A stretch of DNA of 40,881 nucleotides. Source: Clostridiales bacterium (lineage in GTDB: Bacteria; Bacillota; Clostridia; Christensenellales; CAG-138). A program made the translations under genes and the position numbers. The stretch is from assembly GCA_012517905.1 (NCBI GenBank), contig JAAYUE010000073.1:1-40881 (forward strand). The letters are read 5' to 3'. Position 1 is the stretch's first letter, and each line of letters starts with the position of its first letter. Positions 33,055-39,711 of this stretch are shown one piece after another. The notes beneath the pieces are model-generated. The model ran no database searches. It saw only the letters and a list, made by a program, of their open reading frames with translations, and was not told where the DNA came from.

Positions 33055-33115
33055 TCAAATGAAGACGGCGGCCAACAGCAGAACTGGCAGAAACCTGAAT
33101 ATGGGTTTTTTTCAT
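33055..33115 (-). pseudogene. Decayed lipoprotein start: signal peptide only
   Basis: GGGAGG precedes an ATG at 33115. With one A removed from the run of seven A after it, the frame reads MKKPIFRFLPVLLLAAVFI and then stops at TGA (33055-33057). That is a textbook signal peptide with no mature protein, so a lipoprotein gene seems to have been lost, perhaps with the IS insertions 110 bases upstream. Confidence 0.45.
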
Positions 33116-33281
33116 TATAATAACCTCCCTGATTCGTTTTCATTTTCACTTGAGCAGTGGACATTTGCACCGGAAGCAAACATCATCGTTTATCTGGCAC
33201 AGCGTGGCGCAGGCGTTACTGGGCTGCCCCCAATCTTTGTACCAAGTACAGAGTTAGTGGAGGAGGCATCGTAAAAGTTTC

Positions 33282-33382
33282 TTATACAGCATATACCATG
33301 CTCTGAGGCGCTGGCGGCCTGCCGCCAAGGCTACTATGTGGTCTGACTTCATTGTAGTAGCGTACCCATCTTTGTGTCAATA
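33282..33382 (-). pseudogene. Outer IS transposase OrfB, 3' part
   Basis: After removal of the inner IS, this piece continues the reading frame of 34604-35303: EAQVL joins to TQRWVRYYNEVRPHSSLGGR and on to the TAA at 33282-33284. RPHSSLGG is the standard end of IS3-family OrfB proteins. The last three bases (33380-33382, ATA) are the target duplication. Confidence 0.9.
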
Positions 33383-33411
33383 TGGATTGTCAACAGTAAG
33401 TCGGACAGATT

Positions 33412-34236
33412 TTATAAGGTACGGGATCTCTTAAACTCTGCTGGTGACAAGTATCCTAGTGTTCCGTGTAAACGGATGTTGTTGAACCAGTGAACATAAT
33501 CCAGCAGCTCCAGCTGGAGCTGCTCTAGCGTTTCAAAGCGGCGCGAATAAACGAATTCTGCCTTGATCATTTTGAAGGTTGATTCGGCTACAGCATTGTC
33601 GTATGGGCAGCCTTTCATGCTCAGTGAGCGGTTGATCTGGAAACTGTCTAGCAAATCGTCGATCAGCATATTATCGAACTCGCTGCCACGGTCCGTGTGA
33701 AACATTTGAATGTCGAATAGATTTCCCTTCACCGTTGAAAACGCCTTGTGTACCAGCTCGGCGCTTTTATTTGCACCGGCACTTTGCCCAATGATCTCCC
33801 GGGCTCCAAGCTCAAGCAGGATGCAGACATATGCCCATCTTGTTCCGACGCGGACATAGGTTAAATCGCTCACGACACAGGCTCCAGGAGCCTGATTGTT
33901 AAAATCTCTGGCCAGAAGGTTGGGAATAGCGGCCTCGTTACTCTTTGATGAATGTACACGGTATTTCTTACAAGTATAGGCCGAAACCAGGCCACGTCTC
34001 GCCATGATTCGTCCTATGCGGCGACGTGAAACCGTCCAGCCTTTCCGGAATAACACACGCTTCAGCTTTCGCTGACCGTATACGCGACGATTCTCGTCGT
34101 ATGCCGTTTGAATCGCTTCCTCCAAGGAGCTTTCATCTCGAGGATCATGGCATTCGTAATAATAGGTGCTCCGTGCAATGCCTAGACATCTGCACAGCGC
34201 TGATATTGAGTATTTGCGGGCATTGGCTTTGATCAC
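33412..34236 (-). CDS. Inner IS transposase OrfB (DDE integrase core)
   Basis: A 274-residue frame with an HTH_21-like start (VYGQRKLKRVLFRKGWTVSR) and an rve integrase core. The catalytic triad is D in VVSDLTYV, D in HTDRGSEF and E in AVAESTFKMIKAE. It begins with GTG 34236 but is probably made as an OrfAB fusion by -1 frameshifting at the A-AAG just before the OrfA stop. The end, FNNIRLHGTLGYLSPAEF, is complete. Confidence 0.93.
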   Translation of the reverse strand: MIKANARKYSISALCRCLGIARSTYYYECHDPRDESSLEEAIQTAYDENRRVYGQRKLKRVLFRKGWTVSRRRIGRIMARRGLVSAYTCKKYRVHSSKSNEAAIPNLLARDFNNQAPGACVVSDLTYVRVGTRWAYVCILLELGAREIIGQSAGANKSAELVHKAFSTVKGNLFDIQMFHTDRGSEFDNMLIDDLLDSFQINRSLSMKGCPYDNAVAESTFKMIKAEFVYSRRFETLEQLQLELLDYVHWFNNIRLHGTLGYLSPAEFKRSRTL

Positions 34237-34238
34237 AA

Positions 34239-34526
34239 TTACTTTCGTGCGAATATCAGCGCAGCTTGCTTTAAAACGTCATTCTCCATTCGCAGCTGCT
34301 GATTTTCTTTCCGGAGTCGGATCAATTCCTGCTCTTCAATAGAACGGTTGTCTTTCTCCCGGCTGGACCCCGTTGCGTTGATCCGTTTCGCCCATTTGTC
34401 AAAGGCTGAGGCAGTCAGATCATATTCCCGGATGATTTCGCTTCTGGGTTTGCCATGGTTGAACAGTTCAACCAATTGCTTCTTTTGTTCTTCACTGAAC
34501 GTTCTTCTTGCTCGTTTTTCGGTCAT
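34239..34526 (-). CDS. Inner IS OrfA (helix-turn-helix and leucine zipper)
   Basis: A 95-residue DNA-binding protein: RRTFSEEQKKQLVELFNHGK and an HTH (SEIIREYDLTASAFDKWAKR), then a coiled coil (ELIRLRKENQQLRMENDVLK) that ends in ALIFARK. AGAAGGAG precedes ATG 34526. It is the usual IS3-family OrfA, overlapping OrfB in the -1 frame. Confidence 0.93.
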   Translation of the reverse strand: MTEKRARRTFSEEQKKQLVELFNHGKPRSEIIREYDLTASAFDKWAKRINATGSSREKDNRSIEEQELIRLRKENQQLRMENDVLKQAALIFARK

Positions 34527-34603
34527 GGTTTTCTCCTTCTCGTTCTTCTTCAAGAGAATACCACTACCTCATCTTTTCTGTACAGTTTAGTGTAGCCAAT
34601 CCA

Positions 34604-35303
34604 ATACCTGTGCCTCATATATATTTCCAAACAGCTCCCCATTCAAAAATTCATCGCGCATCCTGGAATTGAAACTCTCTATATAGCCATTTTCCCACGG
34701 ACTACCAGGCTCAATGTATGTAGTGATAATCCCCAGATTATTTAGCCACTCACGAAGCCTCCTTGCAACAAATTCAGGGCCATTGTCGCTGCGGATATAT
34801 TCCGGACATCCTCGTAATATCATGATTTCCGCCAGCACCTCAATGACATCTGTACTTCGCCAACTGCGTCTGGGCACACTTGCCAAACATACACGCTCAT
34901 ATTCGTCGATAATATTCAGCCACCGGACTTTTCGTCCATCCATTGTTCTGTCTTCTACGAAGTCATAGCTCCAAACATGATTTTTATGCTCTGGTCGGAG
35001 GCGGATACAACTCCCGTCATTTAGCCACAATCGGCGTTTCTTCGTTTGTTTCTTGGGAAGTTTGAGGTATTCTTCCCGCCATATGCGTTCTACCCGTTTA
35101 TGGTTGATTATTTTACCTTCATTTCGCATCATATTTGTTACCATCCGATACCCCACTCGTCCGTAATTACACGCTTTATCCACGATATCCGCACGTGTTT
35201 CATCCTCGTCCGGTAATCTGATGGGTTCATATCTATATGCGGTTCTATTCACGTCCAGCACCCTGCAAGCCCGCCTTTGTGATATTTTATGAGCCTCTAT
35301 CAC
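34604..35303 (-). pseudogene. Outer IS transposase OrfB, 5' part (cut by inner IS)
   Basis: It holds the HTH-like N-terminus (SQRRACRVLDVNRTAYRYEP) and the full DDE core: D in WSYDFVED, D in IRSDNGPEF, E in ENGYIESFNSRMRDEF. This resembles the IS407-type subgroup. At EAQVL the inner IS interrupts it and adds a false ending of four residues. Translation normally starts by frameshift from OrfA; the first ATG in frame is at 35303. Confidence 0.93.
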
Positions 35304-35335
35304 ATACGCTACGGCCGCATGCCGCTTTACAGGGC

Positions 35336-35614
35336 TTAGAAGTTTTTTGAGTTTACATCTTTGAGTATCTCTATATCGAGTGCTTGCTCTGCAACCAGTT
35401 TCTTTAAGCGCACATTCTCTTTTTCCAGCAGTTTGAGTCGTTTAGCTTCATCCTTATTCATTCCGCCATATTCTTTCCTCCAGCGGTAGTACGTCTGTTC
35501 AGAAATATCCGCCTGTCTAACCGCTTCCCCTATTGTTTTTCCTTGTCCGCATAAAACCTCAATTTCTCTAAGCTTTACAATTATCTGCTCTGTTGTGTAT
35601 TTTTTCCTTGCCAT
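35336..35614 (-). CDS. Outer IS OrfA
   Basis: A 92-residue OrfA with an HTH (MARKKYTTEQIIVKLREIEV, then ADISEQTYYRWRKEYGGM) and a leucine-zipper coiled coil (LLEKENVRLKKLVAEQALDI). GAAGGAG precedes the ATG at 35614. It ends in SKNF at TAA, just after a slippery heptamer, so OrfAB is made by frameshift. Confidence 0.92.
   Translation of the reverse strand: MARKKYTTEQIIVKLREIEVLCGQGKTIGEAVRQADISEQTYYRWRKEYGGMNKDEAKRLKLLEKENVRLKKLVAEQALDIEILKDVNSKNF
35342..35348 (-). promoter_or_regulatory. Slippery heptamer A-AAA-AAC for -1 frameshifting
   Basis: On the minus strand the OrfA frame reads TCA AAA AAC TTC TAA. A -1 slip at A-AAA-AAC moves to AAA CTT CTA AGC, and the frame then runs through LLSPVKRHAAVAYVIEAHKI into OrfB without a stop. 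This is the canonical IS3-family arrangement. Confidence 0.85.
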
Positions 35615-35760
35615 CTCCATTCTCCTTCTTCGTTAGTTTATCATCACTCCACTAACTTTGGAACTGGTTCAAGGATTGGGGGGCACGCCATTCTGTCATC
35701 CGGTAGTTATTATAGCAGATGGCGATCAAGTCACGGACGAGAGACGCCACAGTAAACATA

Positions 35761-36156
35761 CTACTGCTCTTCGTCGAGCTCATTACGCAACGATGCGTGT
35801 ACCATGCCAAGGAGTCCGACATTCTGGTTCAAAAGCTGCTGTGGGACTCCTTGAAAGCCAGAGAAGCATATCTTGATCGTTTCTCCCTGCGCCCGAATAT
35901 CCGTTATACGACCAAGCAACGCCGGATGACTTGCTTCGGTGTACCCGAAGTGCATATTCCTCTTTGCGAATATACACGGCATACTCGTGAGCTCCGAAAC
36001 AGCCGCGGGAGTGAACGTGATGTACCTTTTTCTATATCTCGACGGGGTATAATCTCGCAGAGCCCGACTTTTAGCGATGCAGAAAGCGCCGTTATTGTAT
36101 TCTTCGTTCTCTAAGACGAACAGGCTATAACTCGATGAGCTTAGAGAGGCCCACTC
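35761..36156 (-). pseudogene. C-terminal part of the third RHIM-motif gene, after an in-frame TAA
   Basis: Directly after the TAA at 36157-36159 the same frame stays open for 131 codons to the TAG at 35761-35763, with no ATG, GTG or TTG in the first 58 codons and no ribosome binding site. The protein reads well: YSLFVLENEEYNNGAFCIAK, TFTPAAVSELTSMPCIFAKR, GRITDIRAQGETIKICFSGF. The last hundred residues align with the C-terminal domain of the gene two places upstream (AVSELTSMPCIF with AIAEIKRFPSII; GRITDIRAQGETIKICF with FVTDIHKQQNGVMVYF). So this is the remaining part of one coding sequence, cut by a nonsense codon or read through it. Confidence 0.7.
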
Positions 36157-36378
36157 TTACGCGTGGCTGACTTTTTGCGGCACGAGTTGCCCGGAGAACA
36201 TTGCCATCAGGTTCGCGGCCATTTCCGGTCCGAACCCATTGAAATTGAAGTTCATGATTCCAGTGTTCGTGCCAACTTGAACACCAGAACCAGTGTTGAC
36301 CATGCCCTGCGCAGCGTTCGTAAATGACACTGCGGCTGGCGGTAGGGCAGCCGATGCTATTTCGCTTTTATCTGTCAT
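36157..36378 (-). CDS. RHIM-like motif protein, third gene of the operon (short form)
   Basis: A 73-residue product: a low-complexity Ala-rich start, then NTGSGVQVGTNTGIMNFNFN at about 28-47, then FGPEMAANLMAMFSGQL. The centre SGVQVG is identical to the core of human RIPK3 RHIM as I remember it, and flanking Asn and hydrophobic residues alternate as in RHIM amyloids. The gene follows the second RHIM gene by 4 bases with GGTGAGG upstream of ATG 36378. The same frame continues after the TAA for 131 codons. As it stands the product is almost only the amyloid motif, like a prion-type seed or adaptor. Confidence 0.72.
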   Translation of the reverse strand: MTDKSEIASAALPPAAVSFTNAAQGMVNTGSGVQVGTNTGIMNFNFNGFGPEMAANLMAMFSGQLVPQKVSHA

Positions 36379-36382
36379 TGCC

Positions 36383-36973
36383 TCACCCCCACATCTTAAC
36401 GCCCGCATCCTGTAACACCTGTAATAGGTTTATATTTTTTATCGTCCAATGAGTTCTAAACGATTCAAATCCGTTCACAGTACCAAGCGCGTATTCGTTT
36501 TCGATGAGCACCTTAACCGGTATAGGATAGAATCGCTGAAAGTAGACCATCACGCCGTTTTGCTGTTTGTGGATATCCGTCACGAAAGCAAATACAGCGT
36601 TTTTGTCACTTGGCGTGGTTTTGCAGTATTCATCGACGATAATAGAAGGAAATCTTTTTATTTCTGCTATTGCACCATCGTCCAAAGTGGCAAAACAGTC
36701 TTTGAGTTCAGGCGTCATATACTCGGTTAGTGCGCGATCTTTCGGCACGAGCAGGTGATCAGAGGCAAAAGGATCAAAGCCAACGAACAGATTATAGTAG
36801 TCAACGTTGGCTGGTCTCTGTTGTCCGTTTGAGCCGGTTATAATCAAGTTAACCGTTGGTGAAAATGTGTCGGCGTGACCGACCTGAACACCTTTCCCGT
36901 AATTGTTGTATGTAATCACTTCCGGTGCGGCTGGCTGTATGCCGACCGATGTGGTTTTTAGCTTGTTCTCCAT
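36383..36973 (-). CDS. RHIM-like motif protein, second gene (N-terminal motif plus unknown domain)
   Basis: A 196-residue protein. Residues 20-45 hold YNNYGKGVQVGHADTFSPTV, with the I/V-Q-I/V-G tetrad of RHIM at 29-32. A Gln/Gly-rich linker follows. Residues about 75-196 form a folded alpha/beta domain (ELKDCFATLDDGAIAEIKRF, then VFAFVTDIHKQQNGVMVYFQ, FESFRTHWTIKNINLLQVL) that I cannot name; it recurs in the third gene. AGGGAG precedes ATG 36973 (an in-frame GTG at 36979 is less well spaced). No signal peptide or membrane segment. It is likely a cytoplasmic effector or sensor recruited through the motif. Confidence 0.8.
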   Translation of the reverse strand: MENKLKTTSVGIQPAAPEVITYNNYGKGVQVGHADTFSPTVNLIITGSNGQQRPANVDYYNLFVGFDPFASDHLLVPKDRALTEYMTPELKDCFATLDDGAIAEIKRFPSIIVDEYCKTTPSDKNAVFAFVTDIHKQQNGVMVYFQRFYPIPVKVLIENEYALGTVNGFESFRTHWTIKNINLLQVLQDAGVKMWG

Positions 36974-36983
36974 ACGCACTCCC

Positions 36984-37856
36984 TCAATTGATGTTGATCG
37001 TCAGCGTGCCGTTTAGCTCTTCGATCTGTACGCCCTTACCGTAATTATTCATGATAACCTGCTTTGTGGCTTTTGGGGCTTGTCCTGTCTGCCCGGAGTG
37101 TGGCTCCTCTTCACCGGCTGGAACTTCATCGACGATTTCAGCTTCGAGCGTCGGTGTGGCTTCATCTTCAAGATGAGAAGGTTTGGCGGGTTCCTCCGTT
37201 GTATTCGAGGAAGCTGCAGAATAAACCTGCTCTATGTGTGTTTCGGAATACGTCGGCGTCCAGTCAATGATGGTGCTGCGACCAAGGGTATTGTCCTGCC
37301 GGTTCATTATAATGTAGTGCCAGACTCCGACAAGAAACGCCTGAAAGCAAACTGCCGTGATCGTTAGAAGCTGTTTCTTCGTTGAGGGTAAGCCGCCCTC
37401 GTTTATGTAAAACATGGTATCGTCCGGTATATCCTTGTCGTTCCTAATTATCTCGACGAGTGCCTTAACTAGGTACTCGTCTTTTTTTGCGCTTGTTCCA
37501 ACCTCAAGAAAATCGTCAGTGAACGACATCATGCGCGTCAATGCCGTAGCGTAATCGCCACGAACACAATCATTATAGGTTCGCACCTCCGCTGAATCAA
37601 CAGAAAATGGTAAATAAGTACTGCTGTTCTTCCGGCAATTCTTATATGAAGATGTGTTCTCCTTAAACGTCTGTCCCACAGGCGCGGTGAAGTCAGGGCT
37701 CATCACCTTTATGAACGCCAGCATGGTTTCAGGGTCTGAGAGGCCGTCGCTGTCGCCAGCGTAGTGTTCGCGTACACCGGCTCTTGGCTTTCGTGCCTGC
37801 ATGAGCTGGGTCAAAAAGACCCCGCCGCATAGATATGGTTTGCGTTGATCCGGCAT
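36984..37856 (-). CDS. RHIM-like motif protein, first gene (unknown domain plus C-terminal motif)
   Basis: A 290-residue protein. Residues 1-200 are a mostly helical domain that I do not recognise (LVKALVEIIRNDKDIPDDTM, then a hydrophobic stretch LLTITAVCFQAFLVGVWHYI and NRQDNTLGR). Residues 200-262 are an acidic, Pro/Glu-rich, disordered linker. The last 26 residues are QVIMNNYGKGVQIEELNGTL and TININ, the same NNYGKGVQ(V/I) motif as in the second gene, here at the very C-terminus. AAGGAGGTG precedes the ATG. First gene of a three-gene operon with gaps of 10 and 4 bases. The layout suits a sensor or scaffold that nucleates the motif of the other two. Confidence 0.82.
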   Translation of the reverse strand: MPDQRKPYLCGGVFLTQLMQARKPRAGVREHYAGDSDGLSDPETMLAFIKVMSPDFTAPVGQTFKENTSSYKNCRKNSSTYLPFSVDSAEVRTYNDCVRGDYATALTRMMSFTDDFLEVGTSAKKDEYLVKALVEIIRNDKDIPDDTMFYINEGGLPSTKKQLLTITAVCFQAFLVGVWHYIIMNRQDNTLGRSTIIDWTPTYSETHIEQVYSAASSNTTEEPAKPSHLEDEATPTLEAEIVDEVPAGEEEPHSGQTGQAPKATKQVIMNNYGKGVQIEELNGTLTININ

Positions 37857-37878
37857 AGCCGCACCTCCTTAAAACTAA

Positions 37879-37907
37879 TATCGTTGCTATCGCTACTATC
37901 GCTGCTA
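37879..37907. repeat. Direct repeat upstream of the RHIM operon
   Basis: TATCGTTGCTA at 37879-37889 and TATCGCTGCTA at 37897-37907 differ by one base and are 18 bases apart. They lie 23-51 bases upstream of the first RHIM gene and could be an operator. The same gap holds the divergent start of the sigma-like gene. Confidence 0.5.
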
Positions 37908-37941
37908 ACCATAGCACGACAACCTTGCTAACTATTGGATA

Positions 37942-37972
37942 GCTCCTGTGAGAGATCGCAGGGGCTTTTTTC
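37942..37972 (+). terminator. Leader hairpin with T tract before the sigma-like gene
   Basis: AGCTCCTG at 37942-37949 pairs with CAGGGGCT at 37960-37967 (one G-T pair), followed by TTTTTT. No plus-strand gene lies upstream, so it either blocks transcription entering from the left or attenuates the sigma-like gene, which starts 42 bases later. Confidence 0.6.
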
Positions 37973-38013
37973 CTTCCTGTGATCCTCAACGAAAATCGCA
38001 GGAGGAAAAATCC

Positions 38014-38514
38014 ATGTCAAACAATGAAAATCACCAGAAAATCCGAGAGCACTTCATCTACGAACCCGCCACCAAGCAGCGCATTCCCGTCAGTGACGAA
38101 GTCTACAACGAGTTCTACCACCCGATTTGGAACACCTTCCGTAAGGCGCACCGTCATGGCTGCTGTTCCTGCCCCGGGAGCAAGTGGTGGCTCTGCAGCG
38201 GCGACTGCGCTGTATGCAAGTACCGTACCGCCGGGGACAACCTTTCTCTCGACTACGAGCAAGAGGTGGTTGGCGACATTCGCCCGGACGATTCCGACCT
38301 TGAGTCCATCGTGACCGATCGCATCATTTTCGATCAGCTTCTTAAGAGGCTGGACGTGCTGATGCCGGAAGCGCGCCGCATTGGAGAGCTTCGGCAGGAC
38401 GGTTACTCCGACAACGCCATCGCAGACATTATCGGCGTTCCCCGCACGACATTCCTTTCCCGCATCAAGAAAGTAAACGCCCAGCTCCACGACGAATACG
38501 ACGACATTTTCTAA
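38014..38514 (+). CDS. Cys-rich sigma-70-like regulator of mobile-element type
   Basis: A 166-residue protein. The N-terminal half has a cysteine patch CCSCPGSKWWLCSGDCAVCK (about 47-67), likely a zinc site. The C-terminal half looks like sigma-70 region 4: LESIVTDRIIFDQLLKRLDV, then the HTH GYSDNAIADIIGVPRTTFLS and RIKKVNAQL. Proteins of this kind occur in clostridial prophages and integrative elements as regulators. GCAGGAGG lies before ATG 38014; the frame further upstream runs through the leader hairpin. It is divergent from the RHIM operon and might control it. Confidence 0.8.
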   Translation: MSNNENHQKIREHFIYEPATKQRIPVSDEVYNEFYHPIWNTFRKAHRHGCCSCPGSKWWLCSGDCAVCKYRTAGDNLSLDYEQEVVGDIRPDDSDLESIVTDRIIFDQLLKRLDVLMPEARRIGELRQDGYSDNAIADIIGVPRTTFLSRIKKVNAQLHDEYDDIF

Positions 38515-38526
38515 GCAATACCCGCT

Positions 38527-38566
38527 GCTCTCCGGCTGCCGATGTTCGGTAGCTGGAGAGCTTTTT
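38527..38566 (+). terminator. Terminator of the sigma-like gene
   Basis: GCTCTCC at 38527-38533 pairs with GGAGAGC at 38555-38561, with more pairing inside (CCGA with TCGG), followed by TTTTT. It ends 5 bases before the stop codon of the convergent methyltransferase fragment. Confidence 0.85.
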
Positions 38567-38570
38567 CTAA

Positions 38571-39653
38571 TTATACTCCATAAACACTGCGGCAGGAATC
38601 TTCATACTCGCTGTATTCCGGGAGTTGCTGCATACTGACACGAACCTGTCGTCTACGTTGCTGAAGATTCCTAAACGCAGGCGAGCAATACGGAAGTAGC
38701 TCAGGGGTTGCCAGCTCAGCAATAAGATGATCTCGTAGAGCGCGAGTCTTATCTACAACCTGCTTATGCGCTTCATTATCAGAATCAAAGCAAGGAGTAA
38801 CATTATAAGGCAACGTGTGAACGTGCCGCCTGCCTTGCGCTCCTTCTGGTTGAAAATCTGCAATAATCTTATCCAATGCCTGGCTATTGATTAAGCCCGT
38901 TATATACAAGGCTTCGTCCTCTGATTTGGCGAGATACCAGTATATGGTTTGGTCGATTATCAGTTTTTCCGGACGTAAAACACAACTCATCGGGACATAT
39001 GTTGCACAAGGATATCCTCCGCCCGCACCTACCATGACAAGCCAATTATCACGATCTGCCGCTGAAAAAGTCTGTGGGCTTAACTTATTCCTGTAGTTAA
39101 TCCTGTTGAAATACTGGCGTGCTGATTCACCGGTTTCTTCAAAGATACGCCTGAATGCGGCGGACACTGTGGCCCCGTATGATGCAAGCTCTGCTTCATC
39201 AACTACGTCCCAACGTCCTTCATTACGTTTTATTGGCAAGAGCGTTTTTACGGGCGCAGCCAGATAAAAAGGAAGAACGTGCTCAGACTCAAAGCAATCA
39301 TATATGAATTGGTCATCGATATTAATGACATCGAGGGAAAAGTCCTTATGCTTTTTTATCTTTGCTCCACTCACAAGATATGACAATTCGTCGTTTTGCC
39401 TTGGAATAGGACGAACAGCCCACTTTCCATTTTGCTGCAGCACACATTTGTGAAAGACCAATGTGCGTGGCATAATGTCAGCGCCCTGTAAGAAATGTAT
39501 TTTTTCAATCACACCGTCGGTGATGGTGGTAACTGCTGGATTGTCTGTCCAAGCAGTTCTTCTTCCTTGCCGAATCAACCTGTATTCAACCGTTTCGTCA
39601 GGCTTCGGCAGCACCATCTCAGCCGGTATGGATGCTGAAATCAAACGCGCCAA
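38571..39653 (-). pseudogene. C-terminal (target recognition) part of an N6-adenine methyltransferase
   Basis: A 360-residue frame that looks like the specificity half of a large type II/Eco57I-like DNA methyltransferase: DNWLVMVGAGGGYPCATYVP, then TIYWYLAKSEDEALYITGLI and NSQALDKIIADFQPEGAQGR, ending near HKQVVDKTRALRDHLIAEL. There is no SAM-binding FxGxG motif and no NPPY/NPPF catalytic motif. The frame opens at TTG 39653 directly after a TAG, with no ribosome binding site, so the catalytic half has been lost at about 39620-39665. The family call rests on recall of the C-terminal pattern. Confidence 0.5.
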
Positions 39654-39711
39654 GTGGAAGGACTACCGCTTGCGCTTCTTTACCGAAGAATGCGAGGAGG
39701 TACAGAAATGA
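39628..39711 (+). pseudogene. 3' end of a truncated plus-strand gene
   Basis: The frame AEIKRAKWKDYRLRFFTEEC then EEVQK ends in TGA overlapping the next ATG as ATGA, with the next gene's AGGAGG inside it. This is typical of an operon partner, but the upstream part opposite the methyltransferase fragment shows no coding sense and no ribosome binding site. I read it as the tail of a gene cut at the same junction. Confidence 0.45.

Larger units (their letters stand above)
33383..34603 (-). mobile_element. Inner IS3-family element, complete
   Basis: Length 1221 bp. The ends are imperfect inverted repeats of about 35 bp: TGGATTGTCAACAGTAAG from 33383 and, on the minus strand from 34603, TGGATTGGCTACACTAAA. 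Direct repeats ATA flank both sides (33380-33382 and 34604-34606). It carries OrfA and OrfB in one orientation with intact catalytic residues, so it may be active. It sits inside the transposase gene of the outer element. Confidence 0.93.
33225..35685 (-). mobile_element. Outer IS3-family element, interrupted by a second IS
   Basis: The ends are inverted repeats: TGCCCCCAATCTTTGTACCA from 33225 and, on the minus strand from 35685, TGCCCCCCAATCCTTGAACC; both continue to GTTAGTGGA. Without the inner IS and one ATA copy the element is 1237 bp, normal for the family. It encodes OrfA, a frameshift site and OrfB on the minus strand. The bases outside the ends do not form a clear direct repeat, so the target duplication may be lost. 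Confidence 0.88.

Noticed and set aside
35719..36114. A 131-codon plus-strand frame over the third RHIM gene region
   Set aside because: It has no ribosome binding site and reads as a mixed-composition protein, whereas the minus-strand frame aligns with the neighbouring gene's domain.
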